Assembly (NCBI GenBank): GCA_014058105.1 | Contig: JACGCM010001329.1 | Span: 1,302,001 to 1,366,000 of the forward strand | Reading direction: 5' to 3' | From: Kingdonia uniflora | Taxonomy: Eukaryota; Streptophyta; Magnoliopsida; Ranunculales; Circaeasteraceae | Length of the DNA: 64,000 nt | Part shown: positions 10,985 through 24,566 of the stretch, piece by piece | How the letters are laid out: each line of letters opens with the position of its first letter | How positions within the stretch are numbered: the first letter of the stretch is position 1 | Notes under the pieces: generated by a model | Databases searched by the model: none | Told to the model about the DNA's origin: nothing | The model's input: only the letters and a program-made list of their open reading frames with translations | Translations under genes and position numbers: made by a program

Positions 10985-11836
10985 TCTAGTGTTGTAGTGT
11001 AGTGTTTGATGAGTGTTGAGGTGTGGTTGGAGTTTATGAGTGGAGTGATGTCATGGATTTATTGTTCCCCACATATCTTATCTTTAGTTGAAGAGATTGG
11101 ATTCGAACTTCTTTCTTTCACCAGTTTTGTTTGACCCGTTTCAAATAGAACAAACATGGTGGGCACAAGAGTCCGCCTAATATAAGTCTTTACACCTATT
11201 ACTGCTTTTGAGGATAATCCTAGTTTGGATCTTAGCCTGTCTCCCCAATAAAAATCGTAAAAAGGAATAGTTCATTGGCGTGGACGAGTATTTAGTTATT
11301 CTAATGATGGCGTGTTACGAGTTAAGGAGTTTAGATTGATAAAAATGCTCACGAGTTAAAGACAGCCAAAAATTTACCTGGGGGATGTTTTTGACGATTT
11401 TTAGGTGCCAAAAATTTGTAAATGTGCCAATTAGGCACACAATAAGCAAAACTCTTGACATTAACCAAACAGTTGAGGGATATGGAAGATATTCCCCCTC
11501 TGAGCCAAGAAACCCTCAAAATTCTTACTTATGCTCCAAAAGTACCACATCCGTATTTTAAACACTGATTTGCCTTGTAGTGTGAATAGAAAATCGATCT
11601 CATGACCTCCCGAGGTAATCCAACGAACCGTGGCCTCCGACGGTTTAAACCGCTAGACTTCACCAATTATTTGTCTCCCCCAACAATCCTTATTTAGACG
11701 ATTTTCCCGCCCAAATTTCCCTTCCCTCCTTCACTTCCACCACTACTAACACACACCCACTCCATCAAAATCATCACTAATTTCATTTACTTCCGACTTA
11801 ACTCAGCTCAACTCAGACTTAATTCAGATCCCTAAA
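10985..11836. promoter_or_regulatory. Shared upstream region of two divergent genes
   Basis: The 852 bp between the start codons of the propeller gene and the importin gene must contain both promoters. A TTTTCCCGCCC box near 11702-11712 resembles an E2F site (TTTCCCGC). The CT-rich stretch 11713-11765 looks like a 5' untranslated leader of the importin gene. A SINE-like block sits inside (about 11560-11680). Confidence 0.5.
11560..11680 (-). mobile_element. tRNA-derived SINE-like fragment
   Basis: Read on the minus strand, AAGTCTAGCGGTTTAA resembles a pol III A box and GGTCATGAGATCGATT, about 60 bases further on, a B box, which is the order seen in plant tRNA-derived SINEs. No target duplication or clear tail was found, so this is tentative. 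Confidence 0.35.
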
Positions 11837-14800
11837 ATGGAAACCCTAATTCCCCAAATCATTCATCTCCTCGAAGCCACCTTCAGCCCAGACAACAATG
11901 TTGTCACCTCCGCAACACAATCCCTCGATCAGCTCTCGCTTCTCCCCGACTTCGCCTTCGCTCTCCTCTCGATCGCGACCGGTAATTCCGCACTTCTCTA
12001 ATTTATGAATTTGTCACAGTTGATTCAAGTGTTTTTATCATGTTTTTGATTTAGGAGGTCAAGATCAAGGGCTGAGAATAGCTGCTGCGACATATCTAAA
12101 GAACTTCATTAGGCGTCGTACCGATGACAGTTCGCCGTCGAATTATAGCAAGGAGTTTAGGAATCGACTAGTTCAGGCTCTGCTTCAAGCAGAATCCACG
12201 GTTCTCAAAGTATTAATTGAAGCGGTATGTGATTTATTGTTTTATTTTGTTTAGTTATGAAATTGGGATTGAATAATTGTGGTGTTTGTGCAGTTTCAAA
12301 TTATAATTGCGAAAGAGTTTGTGAAGGAGAATTCTTGGCCTGAACTTGTACCAGAGTTACGATTAGTGATTCAAAACAGTGATCTTGTTTGTGAGGGATC
12401 AAGTTCTCAATGGAGTACCATAAATGCACTTACGGTTCTTCAAGCTATTATTAGACCGTTTCAGGTAATTGTAGTGTGCCTAAATTAAGGATAACTTGAT
12501 TAAACTTTTTTTTGTTATTTGTGATGACATGTTGTATTACTTACCATAAAACCTTTCACGGAGCAATTCTTTTTAATTCGAAGTTGCATGACTATATTTT
12601 GTGTTATTTTGACATACTTAATATCAAGTACATAACAATCACAAAGTACAACTGGAACTATGTTGATGAAACATGTTATATGGACTCCGTTAATTAGCTA
12701 GCATTGAATGAATACGTGATATTGAGTTGATAGTTTCTTATCAATAAAACCTTAATATTTTGGTGGATCAAACTGACGACGTGTATGTCTGGGACCTTCT
12801 TTGAGTTTCTTACGGTTTAGTAAAAGGAAGTTATAATGGATTACACTCAAACACTTCTTGGTTGTTAGTGGGTGGTTCTATTTTTGTATTTTTGGTTTTA
12901 AAACTCTGTCTTTCCGTGTAGACACAAGTCTCTTTTATTGCTTGTTCTGCTGTTACCATACAATCAAACCAAAGAACTGAAGAACATGGAAAAGAAACAA
13001 GATTCACAACATAAGGTCCTTTTCACGTGATTCTATTGGGGTTTTGGGGAGGTAAACAGAACTAACTGAGTTGCGAATCCGATATGATTTCACTCCACCT
13101 CAAGCAATTGCGGAATAAATGTGTCTAAGAAGCATTTAGTCGAACAATCAACAAAAAAACATACACAAGCATAAAGATAAAGAGCACACAAAATTTACAT
13201 GGTTCACCTGAAGGCTACGTCCACACTCCTGCGACAATCCACTATTATTAGATCAAAGAGGTTAAAACAAACTCTCATCTCATCAAACTTCCACCAAGGA
13301 GCTTCAATGAAGTCTCTCTCTAACTTGGGGTTCTCTCAAGTTTTTTTAAAGCTTTAATGGAGTAACTAATAGAATCTCTTTCTCACTAGAATTTTACTCA
13401 CATTTAACCCTCTCAACATGAGTTAGGTTACAACTTGTTTCTCACCAAGTTCTATATTTCAATATTCTTCACCTCATGAGATGGCGGATACATTGGCGAC
13501 ATAGAAAGAACCACCACTTGTGTTGCTATACCGACGCTACTTGAGTATCGAGATGGCATTGACTTATTGAATTATTGATTGAAAAAGCAAAAGTATGGTG
13601 CGGCTTTAGAAGTTTGCAAGATGATGTTTTGGTTTAGAGAAATCAAATACATCGACACATGGTATGTGTGGTACATTTTTCTTTTGATGAAAGGAGCTCT
13701 GTTTGGCATGGTTATGGAAGTGGTTGCTTTGGGTAAACCTATGGGAATATCGCATTACAAATTTTAGTGGGAGTTTGTTGAAGAGTGCAAATTTTTTCCA
13801 TGAGGTGGGTCTTTGTAAAGAAGGTCAGGTGCACCATAATCCAAGATTGAAGAGTTGAAGATGGTTTATAGTGAAATCGGAATTTCAATTTCATGTGGGA
13901 GATTGTTAGGTTGAGAAATCGATGTTTATGATTTGAGTATGTCATTGAGAATTGAGGAAGTATAGAAGAATTAAAGAAGAAGAAAATCCGGATACAAATT
14001 CGGATGATAGGCCAAATCCGGTTTATATTTTTTTTAAGAGTTTTTAATCCAGGGAGATCCGGATGCAAGTTTCCATCCGGATATCTCGTTATGGTTTAAT
14101 TCTTGTTTTGGGCCATTTTGGTCATTCTCTCTCCCTTGGGAGTTTAGAGCATTTCCTTCCTTCATCTTGCCTCGACATACGGGATAAACCAATCTACCTC
14201 TCTCTTGTATAAAGTATTCTAATTTGGGGATCTCATGAGGTGAAGAACATTGAAAATTAGAATTTGGCGAGAAGCAAGTTGTAACGTAACTCATGATGAG
14301 AGGGTTGAATGTGAGTAAAATTCTAGTGAGAGATTGACTCCATTAGTGACTCCATTGAAGCTTTAAGAAATCTTGAGAAAACCCCAATTGAAGCTTTAAG
14401 AAAGCTTGAGAAAACCTCAAGCTAGTGGGAAACTCCATTGAATCTCCTTGGTGGAAGCTTTGTGAAATGAGAGTTGGTTTGTAGCCTATTTGATTTAATA
14501 ATATGGGATTGTGGTAGGAGTGTGGACGTAAGCCTTCGGGTGAACCACGATAAATTTCTCGTGTTCTTTATCTTTATGCTTGTGTTTGTTTGTTGATTGT
14601 TTGACTAAATTCTTCTTAGACACATTTATTCCGTGCAATTGCTTGAGGAGGAGTAGAATCATATAAGATTCGCGACCCAGTTAGTTCCGTTTACCTCCCC
14701 AAAACCTCAACGGATTCAACTTAGTCTTGGTCTCAATGTTCTTCTGACTTTAGTCGTCATTTTAGTATCTATTTACCCCTAGACTGGATTATATGTAAGG

Positions 14801-17800
14801 GCCTCTATGGAATATGGTTTACATGAAAATATACCTAAGCTGCATAATTTCCACCGTGTCTTCCATGAAAATTACCCTCGTTAAAGTGTAATAGAACTAT
14901 GAGGATTGCTAATAAGCAATTCTTAAAAGAATTCCTTTGCATTGTGTTATTCATCCTTTATGTATGACTTATGATAGTAGTTTGAAACTCATTACCGAGT
15001 GATTTTTTTTTTGGTCACACTTCATTAAGCTACCAAAACAAAAATAATGTAATACTGTACACTATAACCATTTGACCTGTGCATGAAAGCAGCTCACATA
15101 TCTAACCATTCATGTTGAGTTTCAAAAGTAAGACTGCTGTTTATCATCATGTATGTGATATTTCCTATGTAGGATGAGCAAAGTGTGAATAAAACATCTA
15201 TAAAGTCAGAATTTTTAATAACTTCTGTATGCCACTTCTATATTTTGAATAGCACGGTGCAACTTCTTAAAGTGTCGCTTTTTAGCATAATAAACTTAAC
15301 TCCTAAATATAAATAGTTGGACTTTTCATGTACTGTCTCTTTGAAGTGCAACCTTCAATTTATTTGGGTGGCTTAATTTGCAAATGCAGTACTTTTTGAA
15401 CCCGAATCTTGCAAAGGAGACGGTTCCACCGCAATTAGAGCTCATTGCAAAAGAAATTCTTGTACCTTTGCTCATTGTATTTCATCGTCTCGTTGAAAAG
15501 GTTTTGTCTTTTGCTTTGTCATTTTACTTTATAGCTACATATTTAAGTAGCTTTATGTTAACAAGAAGATGAATTTGAATAGAAAAAGGATATCTTATTC
15601 ACGATGCACATAACAGGTTATGCCTATCACTAGAAGAGCAGATACGGATGTTGAGAAAATCATTCTTGTAGTTTGCAAGTGCATCTATTTTTCTGTAAGT
15701 TCTTTTCCAATGTTTTTTTACCACCTGTGAATCAATTCTTAGTATTATGTATCCACTTAATCCTCTAGGTTTTCTTTTGTGCTGTTTATGAAGTCACCAA
15801 TATGTTTATTTGGTAGGTAAGATCACATATGCCATCTGCTATAGTTCATACACTGCCTTCAATTTGTGGGGATTTATGTGGGATTTTGGATTCTTTGATG
15901 CTAAATGGTGCCACTACAGAAGATGGTTATTTGCTTAGACTGAAGGCTGGGAAGAGAAGTTTGCTCATTTTTTGTTCATTGGTCACCCGACACTGGAAGT
16001 GTTCTGATAGGTAATTTGGCTATATACCCTTATTCTGTTTCAGTTTGATTTTAAACTTTTTTTCTTTCTTTCTATTTATTGTTATGCGGGGATACTCTTT
16101 TTCTTATTCTTTGTCTTTTTATAATATCAGGTTGATGCCCAACATCACAACTTGTGCTTCTAAAATAGTCAAGCAAAGCATTAATATCAGTGTACGTTTA
16201 TGTACTTACACAGCTCCATTATGCTGGTCCTTAGTTATTGTTTATCATTATATATTCTGCATTCTTTTGAATGATTTGAACTTGTTTTCATGTTTTTTTT
16301 CTGTGTCTTTCATCATCTCGTTGGTTACGATTATGCAGGTGCTAGATTTCCCATCAGAACGGATTGTTTCCTTAGCTTTTGATGTCATTGCTCGTGTCGT
16401 GGAAACAGGCCCTGTAAGTTAATTTAATTGTTCAATTTTGATTTAAGCAAAGTGGAAAAGCTTTGCTTTTCATATTGGTACCATGCTACCTGATAATTTT
16501 CAAACGCATAGCAAAATTTAAGGGCATCAATATTTGGATCTTGACGGTGCTGGACAGCAATGAAACACTTCGACCAAACGAAGATAAACCCTAATTGATC
16601 TATTGAATTAGCAAGCCGCTAAATTTGAGAAAAAAAAGTTAAAGAAAATAATTCATTTATTTACAATTGTCTGAAGATTTAAAACAGTCTAGTACAGGCC
16701 TCTTATAGAGTGAGCTTCCCAATTTAGCAGAAACTCAGCAAAGTACCTCCTAATTCTGATTCCTAACATCTAGGACTTAATGAATCAAAAGGAGATAAAC
16801 TATACTTAAACTCCTTTATAATTAGGAACTTCTATTTATTAAGACTCAAAATAATTATATAAAATAATTGATTTACGTCAAAGTTTAATATGGGTTCGGT
16901 GGGTACCAAACCCATACTGCCTAAAGTTGGTTATGGGGTTTGGTATGGTTCAGAATGGGCCTTCTACGGGATTTTCCATAGAGTTCCTGTATTAGATCTG
17001 TACAATATCATATAGAGATGCAAAGCACAAATAGGTTCTCCAACCCTAACTTTGTATAGATATGGCTGCTTGCGGTCTCTACATCTAGCAAGCTTGGGTT
17101 ATGCTAGTTAAATTGACAACACCCATCTGAATGAGTTAATGGTGCCAAACCTGGTCAAACACACTTTTGTGGTCAAAGCACAATATTGAAGATATTTATA
17201 GCATGTGCCTTCTAGATGAGCACCCCAACTAAACTTAGGTACCCTTTTTAGTTGTTCTAAGACTTGCCTAAATGTATAGATAGCCGACTGTATTTCTGAC
17301 ACATTCTGTGTTCCACGTACACCCGTTATAGCTCCTTAATCTGTTGCTAACTGTGGATTCTTTGGCGAATGAAACTGGTTGCCTATCTTTGCCACTAGTA
17401 CAGTATAGGTTATTTCTTCAAGTAGATCTCCCAGAATGGCTTGACGCATATATTTTTCTGTATTATACTGCCATATTTAGTCTGTTAATACTGTGGTCTC
17501 CAACCTTTTTATTACAAGCCTGACCATTTACTTATGCATCATTTGTTCTCTTGCTCTAAGATTTTATATATTGTTTAACTATAGGGATGGAGGTTAGTTT
17601 CACCCCATTTCTCATCATTGATCGATTCCGCCATCTTTCCAGCTCTAGTAATGAATCAGAAGGTGAGTTTCTTGTTTCATTTCAAACCCAATGATCATGT
17701 TTTTCACCACATATAGCCCCTACCTAATTGCGGTATATATTTAATTAGGATGTTTCAGAGTGGGAGGAAGACACAGATGAGTATATACGGAAGAATCTAC

Positions 17801-18578
17801 CATCTGATCTTGTATAACTTATGGCTTCTCTAGATGTGAATTTGTAATGTTTTGTTATTTTTCAGTGTGATATGTTTGGCTTATAACTTCTTCATTTATT
17901 TAACTTGTTCCCATCAGGAAGAAATTTCTGGTTGGAGAGAAGACTTATTCACGGTCAGGAAAAGTGCGATAAATTTACTTGGTGTTATTGCAATGTCTAA
18001 GGTAGATCTCATTGTATTAAATGCTTGTCAAAATGAGTTCTTATTTTTCATTTCGTATATGTTGATTCCAGGAGTTCGTAGTTGGACTCCTTATATAATA
18101 TAGACTATCTCTTAAAAGTTACAGGGTCCACCAATGCCAACTTCTAAACAGTCAGTGAAGCGAAAAAAAAGTGATAAAAGTAAGAGCAAAGATCAACGCT
18201 GCTTCATAGGGGAGATGATAGTGCTTCCCTTTTTGTCGAAGTTCCCCATTCCTTTTTCTTCTGGTGGTACATCTGATCAAACTATGATGGCGAACGAGTG
18301 AGTCGTCCCTAATCTTATCACTAAGTATTTAGTGTCATATTTTTCCAGTCAGTGTCATATTTACTGAACTTCTAGAGAGATTGTGAAAACATTGACATGT
18401 CATTATTCTCTCACCGAAGTTTCACGAAGACCTTTGAAACCTGGGGTTTTGATATTTAAAATATAAAAATGACAATTTGACAACTGACAACAACCTAGAT
18501 TTTGTATATGTAATTGAGAATTGTATAAGAACTAAACTATTGTCTTGCATAAACAAGAGGAGATCAAAATAATTTAGT

Positions 18579-18626
<48 letters not shown>

Positions 18627-21600
18627 GTAAAGTTGGTAGCATTCAGTCAGGTCCGGTATGATATTTCAAAAATATTTTCCAATTTTCTAGAGCCATTCAA
18701 AGTGGTCGCTGAAGATTTAGTAGAGCCGCGTCCTTTCAAAATATCACATGGTGTACCCACTAACCAGTGATTGTTCGGCCACCCTCAGTGGAATATCAGA
18801 CATAAAATAGTCCAATGGTGTTGGGGATAGACCACATCACCGTTTTTGTGTGTAAACTATTTCTGTTAGCCTTACTGAATTTGGACTCCTGACTTGGCAG
18901 TTATTTTGGTGTTCTGATGGCATATGGTGGCCTCCAAGATGTAAGCAAATCTTAACTTTTATTTATTATTATAATTATCAGTTTTGATCATCCAAGCAAA
19001 TGCAGTTATAACTCTGCTATTGCTTTTGCAGTTGTTAAAGGAACAGAATCCCGTAAACACAGCAACTCTGTTGCAAAATAGGGTTCTACCTATGTATTCA
19101 TTATCTCCATGTATGCCTTACTTAGTTGCAACTGCAAACTGGGTTCTTGGAGAGCTTGCCTCTTGTCTCTCTGAAGTAAGAACTCTATTACAAGTCCTTA
19201 AAAAAGTATAGGCAATAACATTAATGGAGATTTGCAACTCTAGAGACATAAAAATCAGAATTTGGTATGGCTAATTATCACAGAGTGTAATCGAAAAACA
19301 CATGAAAAATTCGCGTATGCTCGAACACGATGTGGTGTCAAAACATCTGATAGCCATGTTTTCGTGACTTTAGAGGTGTTAAACTATTTTTCTACTTTGA
19401 GAGTCTCTCCAATGAACGAGCATGCAAACTCATTACCTACGACTTTTTGGTTCAGGAGATGAGTGCGGATGTATATTCTTCACTTCTCAAAGCATTAGTT
19501 ATGCCAGATGTGAGGGATATCACTTGTTATCCTGTCCGTGCTTCAGCTGCTGGGGCTATTGCTGGACTTCTAGAAGTAAGTGCCATAAGATTAACATTTT
19601 AAATTTTCCTTTGAAGCATTTAGAATGCAACTTATAGTTATCTAGCTCTTAACTAAGGAGTGAAATATCGAGTTTTATTAAAAAATCAGCCTAGATATCG
19701 ATATATCAAACTATTGGTCAACATAAGTGATGTTTGGACAAATAAAAAAAAAAAAAAATCCAGTAACATACTTATAAATGACATATAGGTCGTATAATCA
19801 ACATGTTCTTTTAATTTACAGGAGCTATAGTATAAATAAAAAGGTCATCTGATTATCTAATATACAGAGTGGAAAATGTATATCCAGAATAGAAAACACT
19901 GTATTCAGTACAAAGAGAGAATGGGATGGATGGTTAGGATTTGGTAACAACTTTCGCTCTACTTAATGCAGTACTTCGTCTCCTGTAAATGTCATTATCG
20001 AGTATTGCTAACTAACTTTTTGCAACAAATTGCGATATGTTAGATTTTGATTTTCATACTTATCCAACTGGTACCACCACCAATGCATTACCTCAATCCC
20101 CTGAATTTTGACTATGCTAGTATATTAAACAATGTACTTGATATGAATCGTCCTTGTATGGTCGTTTCTCACCGTCTATGGTTTATTTACATTAATGCTA
20201 TTTTGATTCAAGCCTCTCCGCTAGAGATGCTTAGTAGGTTTTAGGGAGTTCCTAATTAACCAACACAAGGTTAAAAAGGGTATTTTTCTCAGTTTCTAGA
20301 ATATTTATAATTAGGGTTTCCACCCTCTTATATTCTATAAAAGGGGGGACTAGGTTCAGGGCAGCCTTGAGGGTGTGTGAGGTGTGCGACCGCACAGGGC
20401 CCAAGAATAAAAGGGCCCAATTTTTTTAAATTTTTTTGCCCTAGAGTTAGAAAAAAGAAGATTTTAGTGAATAGCATATATGATTAAGACTTAGCTTAAT
20501 TGGTGTTTTATCTCTTGAGTAAGAGGTCAAGCGTTCCAGTCTTAGTAAAATTTTTTTTTTGGGCCCCTTTTGTATTTTCGCACAGGGCCTTAGGGTTAGT
20601 TGGGTCGACCATGGCTAAGTTCTCTATTTTATTTGGTTGTTGAAGTTGAAGTTAAGAATTAGGTTTCAGTTATTTCAGTTTGTCTTTTAGTTTATGTTTT
20701 TGATTTGAAGAAACCATAATATTGAATTAGGTCTAAATTAGCATTAGGGGTACACACCTAAACCTAAGAATCCAAACCGGGCCGACCCGAACCGGCCAGT
20801 TCGGTCCGGGTTAGAGATCTGTCGGTTCGGTTTCAGGTTTGAATTTTAAAACCTGAATATAATCGGTTCGGGTTTATGATTTGGTGTATCTTAAAACCCG
20901 TCCTGAACCCGGTAGTGTTTATACACAACAAATCTGGGAAAACCTAAAATACTCATAGCCTATGAGTCATCGAGAGAGAGAGCGAGGCAGCCATGGAAGT
21001 GACGGAAACAAGCAATATACGAAACCCTTCTAACCCTAATCCTCCTCTTCGTGTTGATGTTGATTTCCCCAAAACCCCATTTTAACAACTTTCTTTCCTT
21101 AATGAAGAACAACAACCACCCCATCGAAGGAGCTTGTCTGAAGCGAAACCCATCTTAACCGCATCTATGCTCGAATCGAAGACTCGATCATCGATACTGA
21201 TATGCTCTGTGCTCGTGGGTATGCATCAATTGGTCTGTTAATGTGGCTGTAAATATCACAAACACACAATTCAAATTGGGCTTCGAATCCCCAATAACCC
21301 AATATTGATTACAATGATCTGAGCTCGTATATTGTTTACAATGCTCGTGGGTATGCTGTATGCATAATTACTTCTTCGGCGTGATCAATATGAAGCAATT
21401 ACCCTCCGTAACTCTCTGGTTCGTAGTTTTGGTATGTCATTCTAAGAATTTCTCTGCAACTCTTCTACAGCTTCTGAGGTGTTCTCTGAGGGTGTCTCTC
21501 CGTGTTTTGAGCCATGGTATTTGGTCTTCTTCAGATAAAGGGATTCCTTTGCTCATCTTCTCTGAGCAAAATATTGCAATAAAGTGACGTGGGTTTGTAT

Positions 21601-24525
21601 GTGAAGGAAGGAAGAAGTATCTGTGGGCATAAAAAGGGGAGTTTGGGAAGAAAAGTGGGACTAAAGAGGTTGATTTGATTTAGAGAGATGCTTAAGATTT
21701 CTAAAGGGATTAGATTCCAAATGAAATGAGATGAGATGTGATGAGAGTCTATCCATCCTGTCTCTCTATCTTTCCTTTAAAGATGAACTTCTCCTTAAAT
21801 ACTTGTTTACCGAGTAGAAAACAAAAACCAAAATGAGCAAAAAAACAAAAACCGAGTAGAACCCGGCCCGACCCGATTTAGTCCGGATCGGTTCTGGCTC
21901 GGATTTAGAAGTAATCCGGGTCGGGTTCGGGTTCAGAAATGTAAAACCCGGTTAGGCCGGTTCGGATTTGGCCCAGGACAGAACCCGGGCCGACCCGACC
22001 CGTGAACAACCCTAATTAGTATAATAGACTTTTCAATTTTGCTTCCGCGTTGAGAGTTTACGTTAAATTGGCATTAAAGCCGGTTAAATTTTCCTTGGAG
22101 GAGTTCAGATTTCCAGATCCATGAGATGGTTACGACGATCAAAGAGTTAAATACCAAGTTCGATAAGCTAGTCGAAGCTTTGGTTTCGAAAGGATTTTTA
22201 CCCCCTCACCTTAAGGCTCAATTTAGGCCAACGACAGTTTCACCGTCAATTGTCGGTGAAACTGTACAAAACCTCGACAACGGATTGATCACAAGTTTGC
22301 AAGAATACGGGAGTTCACGGGTGAAGAAAACACACGAGATTCTCGCGTGCGGGGCTGCTCATGTGGATGGCGCGTAGGTTCTAAATCACTAAAGATCCAA
22401 TTCAGACCAAAGCCAACCCCCGAGCCAGAACCAGACGTTGCTGTCGGTCATGGAGGTCTCAACGGTGAAGTTACTGAATTGCAAGCCCTAATCGGAGTCG
22501 TCGCAGATTTCGAAACCATCGTAGAGAAAGATAAATTTAATGAAGAAAGGTTTACCGGGAAACTTAAAGGCTTCCAAAGGGAACCCCTGATTGGAGCTTT
22601 AACCGGGAATTCTATTAATTCACCAAACCAGAATTTTGTTGTTGCAGGTTATAGTGAGAAGACATGTCGTAAAGAAGAGGTTACCAGAGTCCCCCACAAA
22701 GTCCAGTGAACACCCCAAAGTGAAGCTTTTACCGGTAATGGAGGTTTTGTTATAGGTTTGGTCGAAGAGGAGAAGACGGATTCGTGGGGAAGAAAGAAAA
22801 CGGTTCGTGAGGGAGAAGGAGATGTCTCACGTGATAGTCACGTGCTCAGCTTAAGTAAAGCCTAGGTCCAGCATACCCGGCCCAGATTCAAACCCCCCGA
22901 CCCAAGGTTGATCACATGTGCGGATCTCGCGTGTAAGCCTCACCAGCAGTTCCACAAGCCTTACCCGCTAGACTAGCTCCACAATCCAGAACCAGGCCCA
23001 AGTAACGACCCAGTCCAGGCCGTCAACTTGCAAGGGGATAACCCGAACCGAACCACAGTACCGCTACCAATAGCTCCGACAAAGCTAACTGATTTCAGGA
23101 AGGGTGAAGGAGAAGAGGGTGGGCCGATAAAGGCTGGTTTCCTAATTGTTAATGGTGGGATCGAGAGGGAGAATAGAGAGAGAAAAGGGGAAACCGAGTT
23201 GCAGTTTATCGAAAAGGAAACAAGAGAAAGAGATTTGGTAGAACATGGTACACCGTACTCACTCCAAGATATAACATGTGCTTCCTATACTAAGCCAATC
23301 TACTCTAGCAGTGTATGAATCAATGGTGCCTAACTAGAATAAGTTCGGCACAGAATACAAACTGGTTACACAATGGGCCATAACAACGTTGGTTCGTCAC
23401 AATTTTGTGATTTTTCAGGCCCGCGCAAAAGAGAAATTGTTGTATGTTGATCCGTTTTGGGAAAGTTTCGTAGCAGATTTTGAAGAACGGACCACAGTAT
23501 TTCTTCAACTTTTGATTTTAGGCGTCAATGGACGTAGGGATGTTGGTGCCAACATCGTACCCTCACACTTGGATTCGACTTTGGGTTACGGAAAATTCTG
23601 AGGTTGAATTGAAGGTTTGAAGATAGGTATGCAACTTCAGGGAGTGCCTAGTTCCGTGATGTTTCCAAATTTGCCGATTTCGTGGTCAAATTCTTCTGAA
23701 GACGGAGGGATTTGATGTGACTCTTCCTTGCATGGTCGTTTTTCACCGTCTATGGTTTATTTACATTAATGCTATTTTGATTCAAGCCTCTCTGCTAGAA
23801 ATACTTAGTAGGTTTTAAGGAGTTCCTAATTAACCAACACAAGGTTAAAATGGTATTTTTCCCAGTTTCTAGAATATTCCTAATTAGGGTTTCCGCCCCC
23901 TTATGTTCTATAAAAAGGAGGCTAGGTTTTCTATTTTATTTGGTTGTTGAAGTTAAAGTTAAGAATTAGGTTTAAGTTATTTTAGTTTGTCTTTTAGTTT
24001 ATGTTTTAGATTAAAAGAAACCCTAATATAGAATTAGGTCTAAATTAGCGTAATAGACTTCTTAATTTTGCTTCCACGTTGAGAGTTTACTTTAGTACTG
24101 GCTTTTTTTGATCATGCCTTTAATGCTTATTTTATGCAGAATGACTACCTACCACCTGAATGGTTGCCAATCTTGGAAGTTGTCGTTAATAGAATGTCTG
24201 ATGAAGATGATAGTGAGTCGTCCAGTTTATTACAGCTTCTTGCTACTGTAGTGGAAGCAGGCAATGGAAATGTTGCTGTGCACATTCCGTACATTGTATC
24301 AGCCCTGGTGGGCACTATTTCTAAGCGCATACCTCCTATTCCTGAACCATGGCCTCAGGTATGTATGTTAAGGACTGGTTGAAAAATTTCTTTGACCAGG
24401 TCATCAGTTGTCATTATCTTATTGATTCAAGATTCATAACAGTTTGCAGAAATGTTATAGGGTTAGAATTATATTATTTATGATCAAACACAAAGTATAC
24501 ATCTTATGATACGAGACATTGCTAG

Positions 24526-24566
<41 letters not shown>

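Larger units (their letters stand above)
20139..22065 (+). repeat. 5' LTR of element D, interrupted twice
   Basis: Removing the two insertions with their target duplications leaves about 384 bp that align along their length to the 382-bp 3' LTR at 23713-24094. It starts TGATATGA and ends ACGTTA. Confidence 0.8.
20139..24094 (+). mobile_element. Non-autonomous LTR retrotransposon D in importin intron 15
   Basis: Two LTRs flank a 1647-bp interior, and the whole element is bounded by the 5-bp target duplication GTACT (20134-20138 and 24095-24099). A primer-binding site resembling that for initiator tRNA-Met follows the 5' LTR, and a purine tract (GACGGAGGGAT) precedes the 3' LTR. The interior has no reverse transcriptase, integrase or protease, so the element must have been moved in trans. 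The 5' LTR carries two later insertions (20357-20614 and 20745-22014). It has the sense orientation of the host gene. Confidence 0.85.

Noticed and set aside
20139..20160. Element D starting at TGTATGGTCG (20155)
   Set aside because: Similarity between the two LTRs extends 16 bp further left, and only the start at 20139 gives the matching GTACT flanks.
22347..23318. Host gene in the interior of element D
   Set aside because: It lies between matched LTRs with a primer site and purine tract; it is treated as element interior unless a search shows capture.
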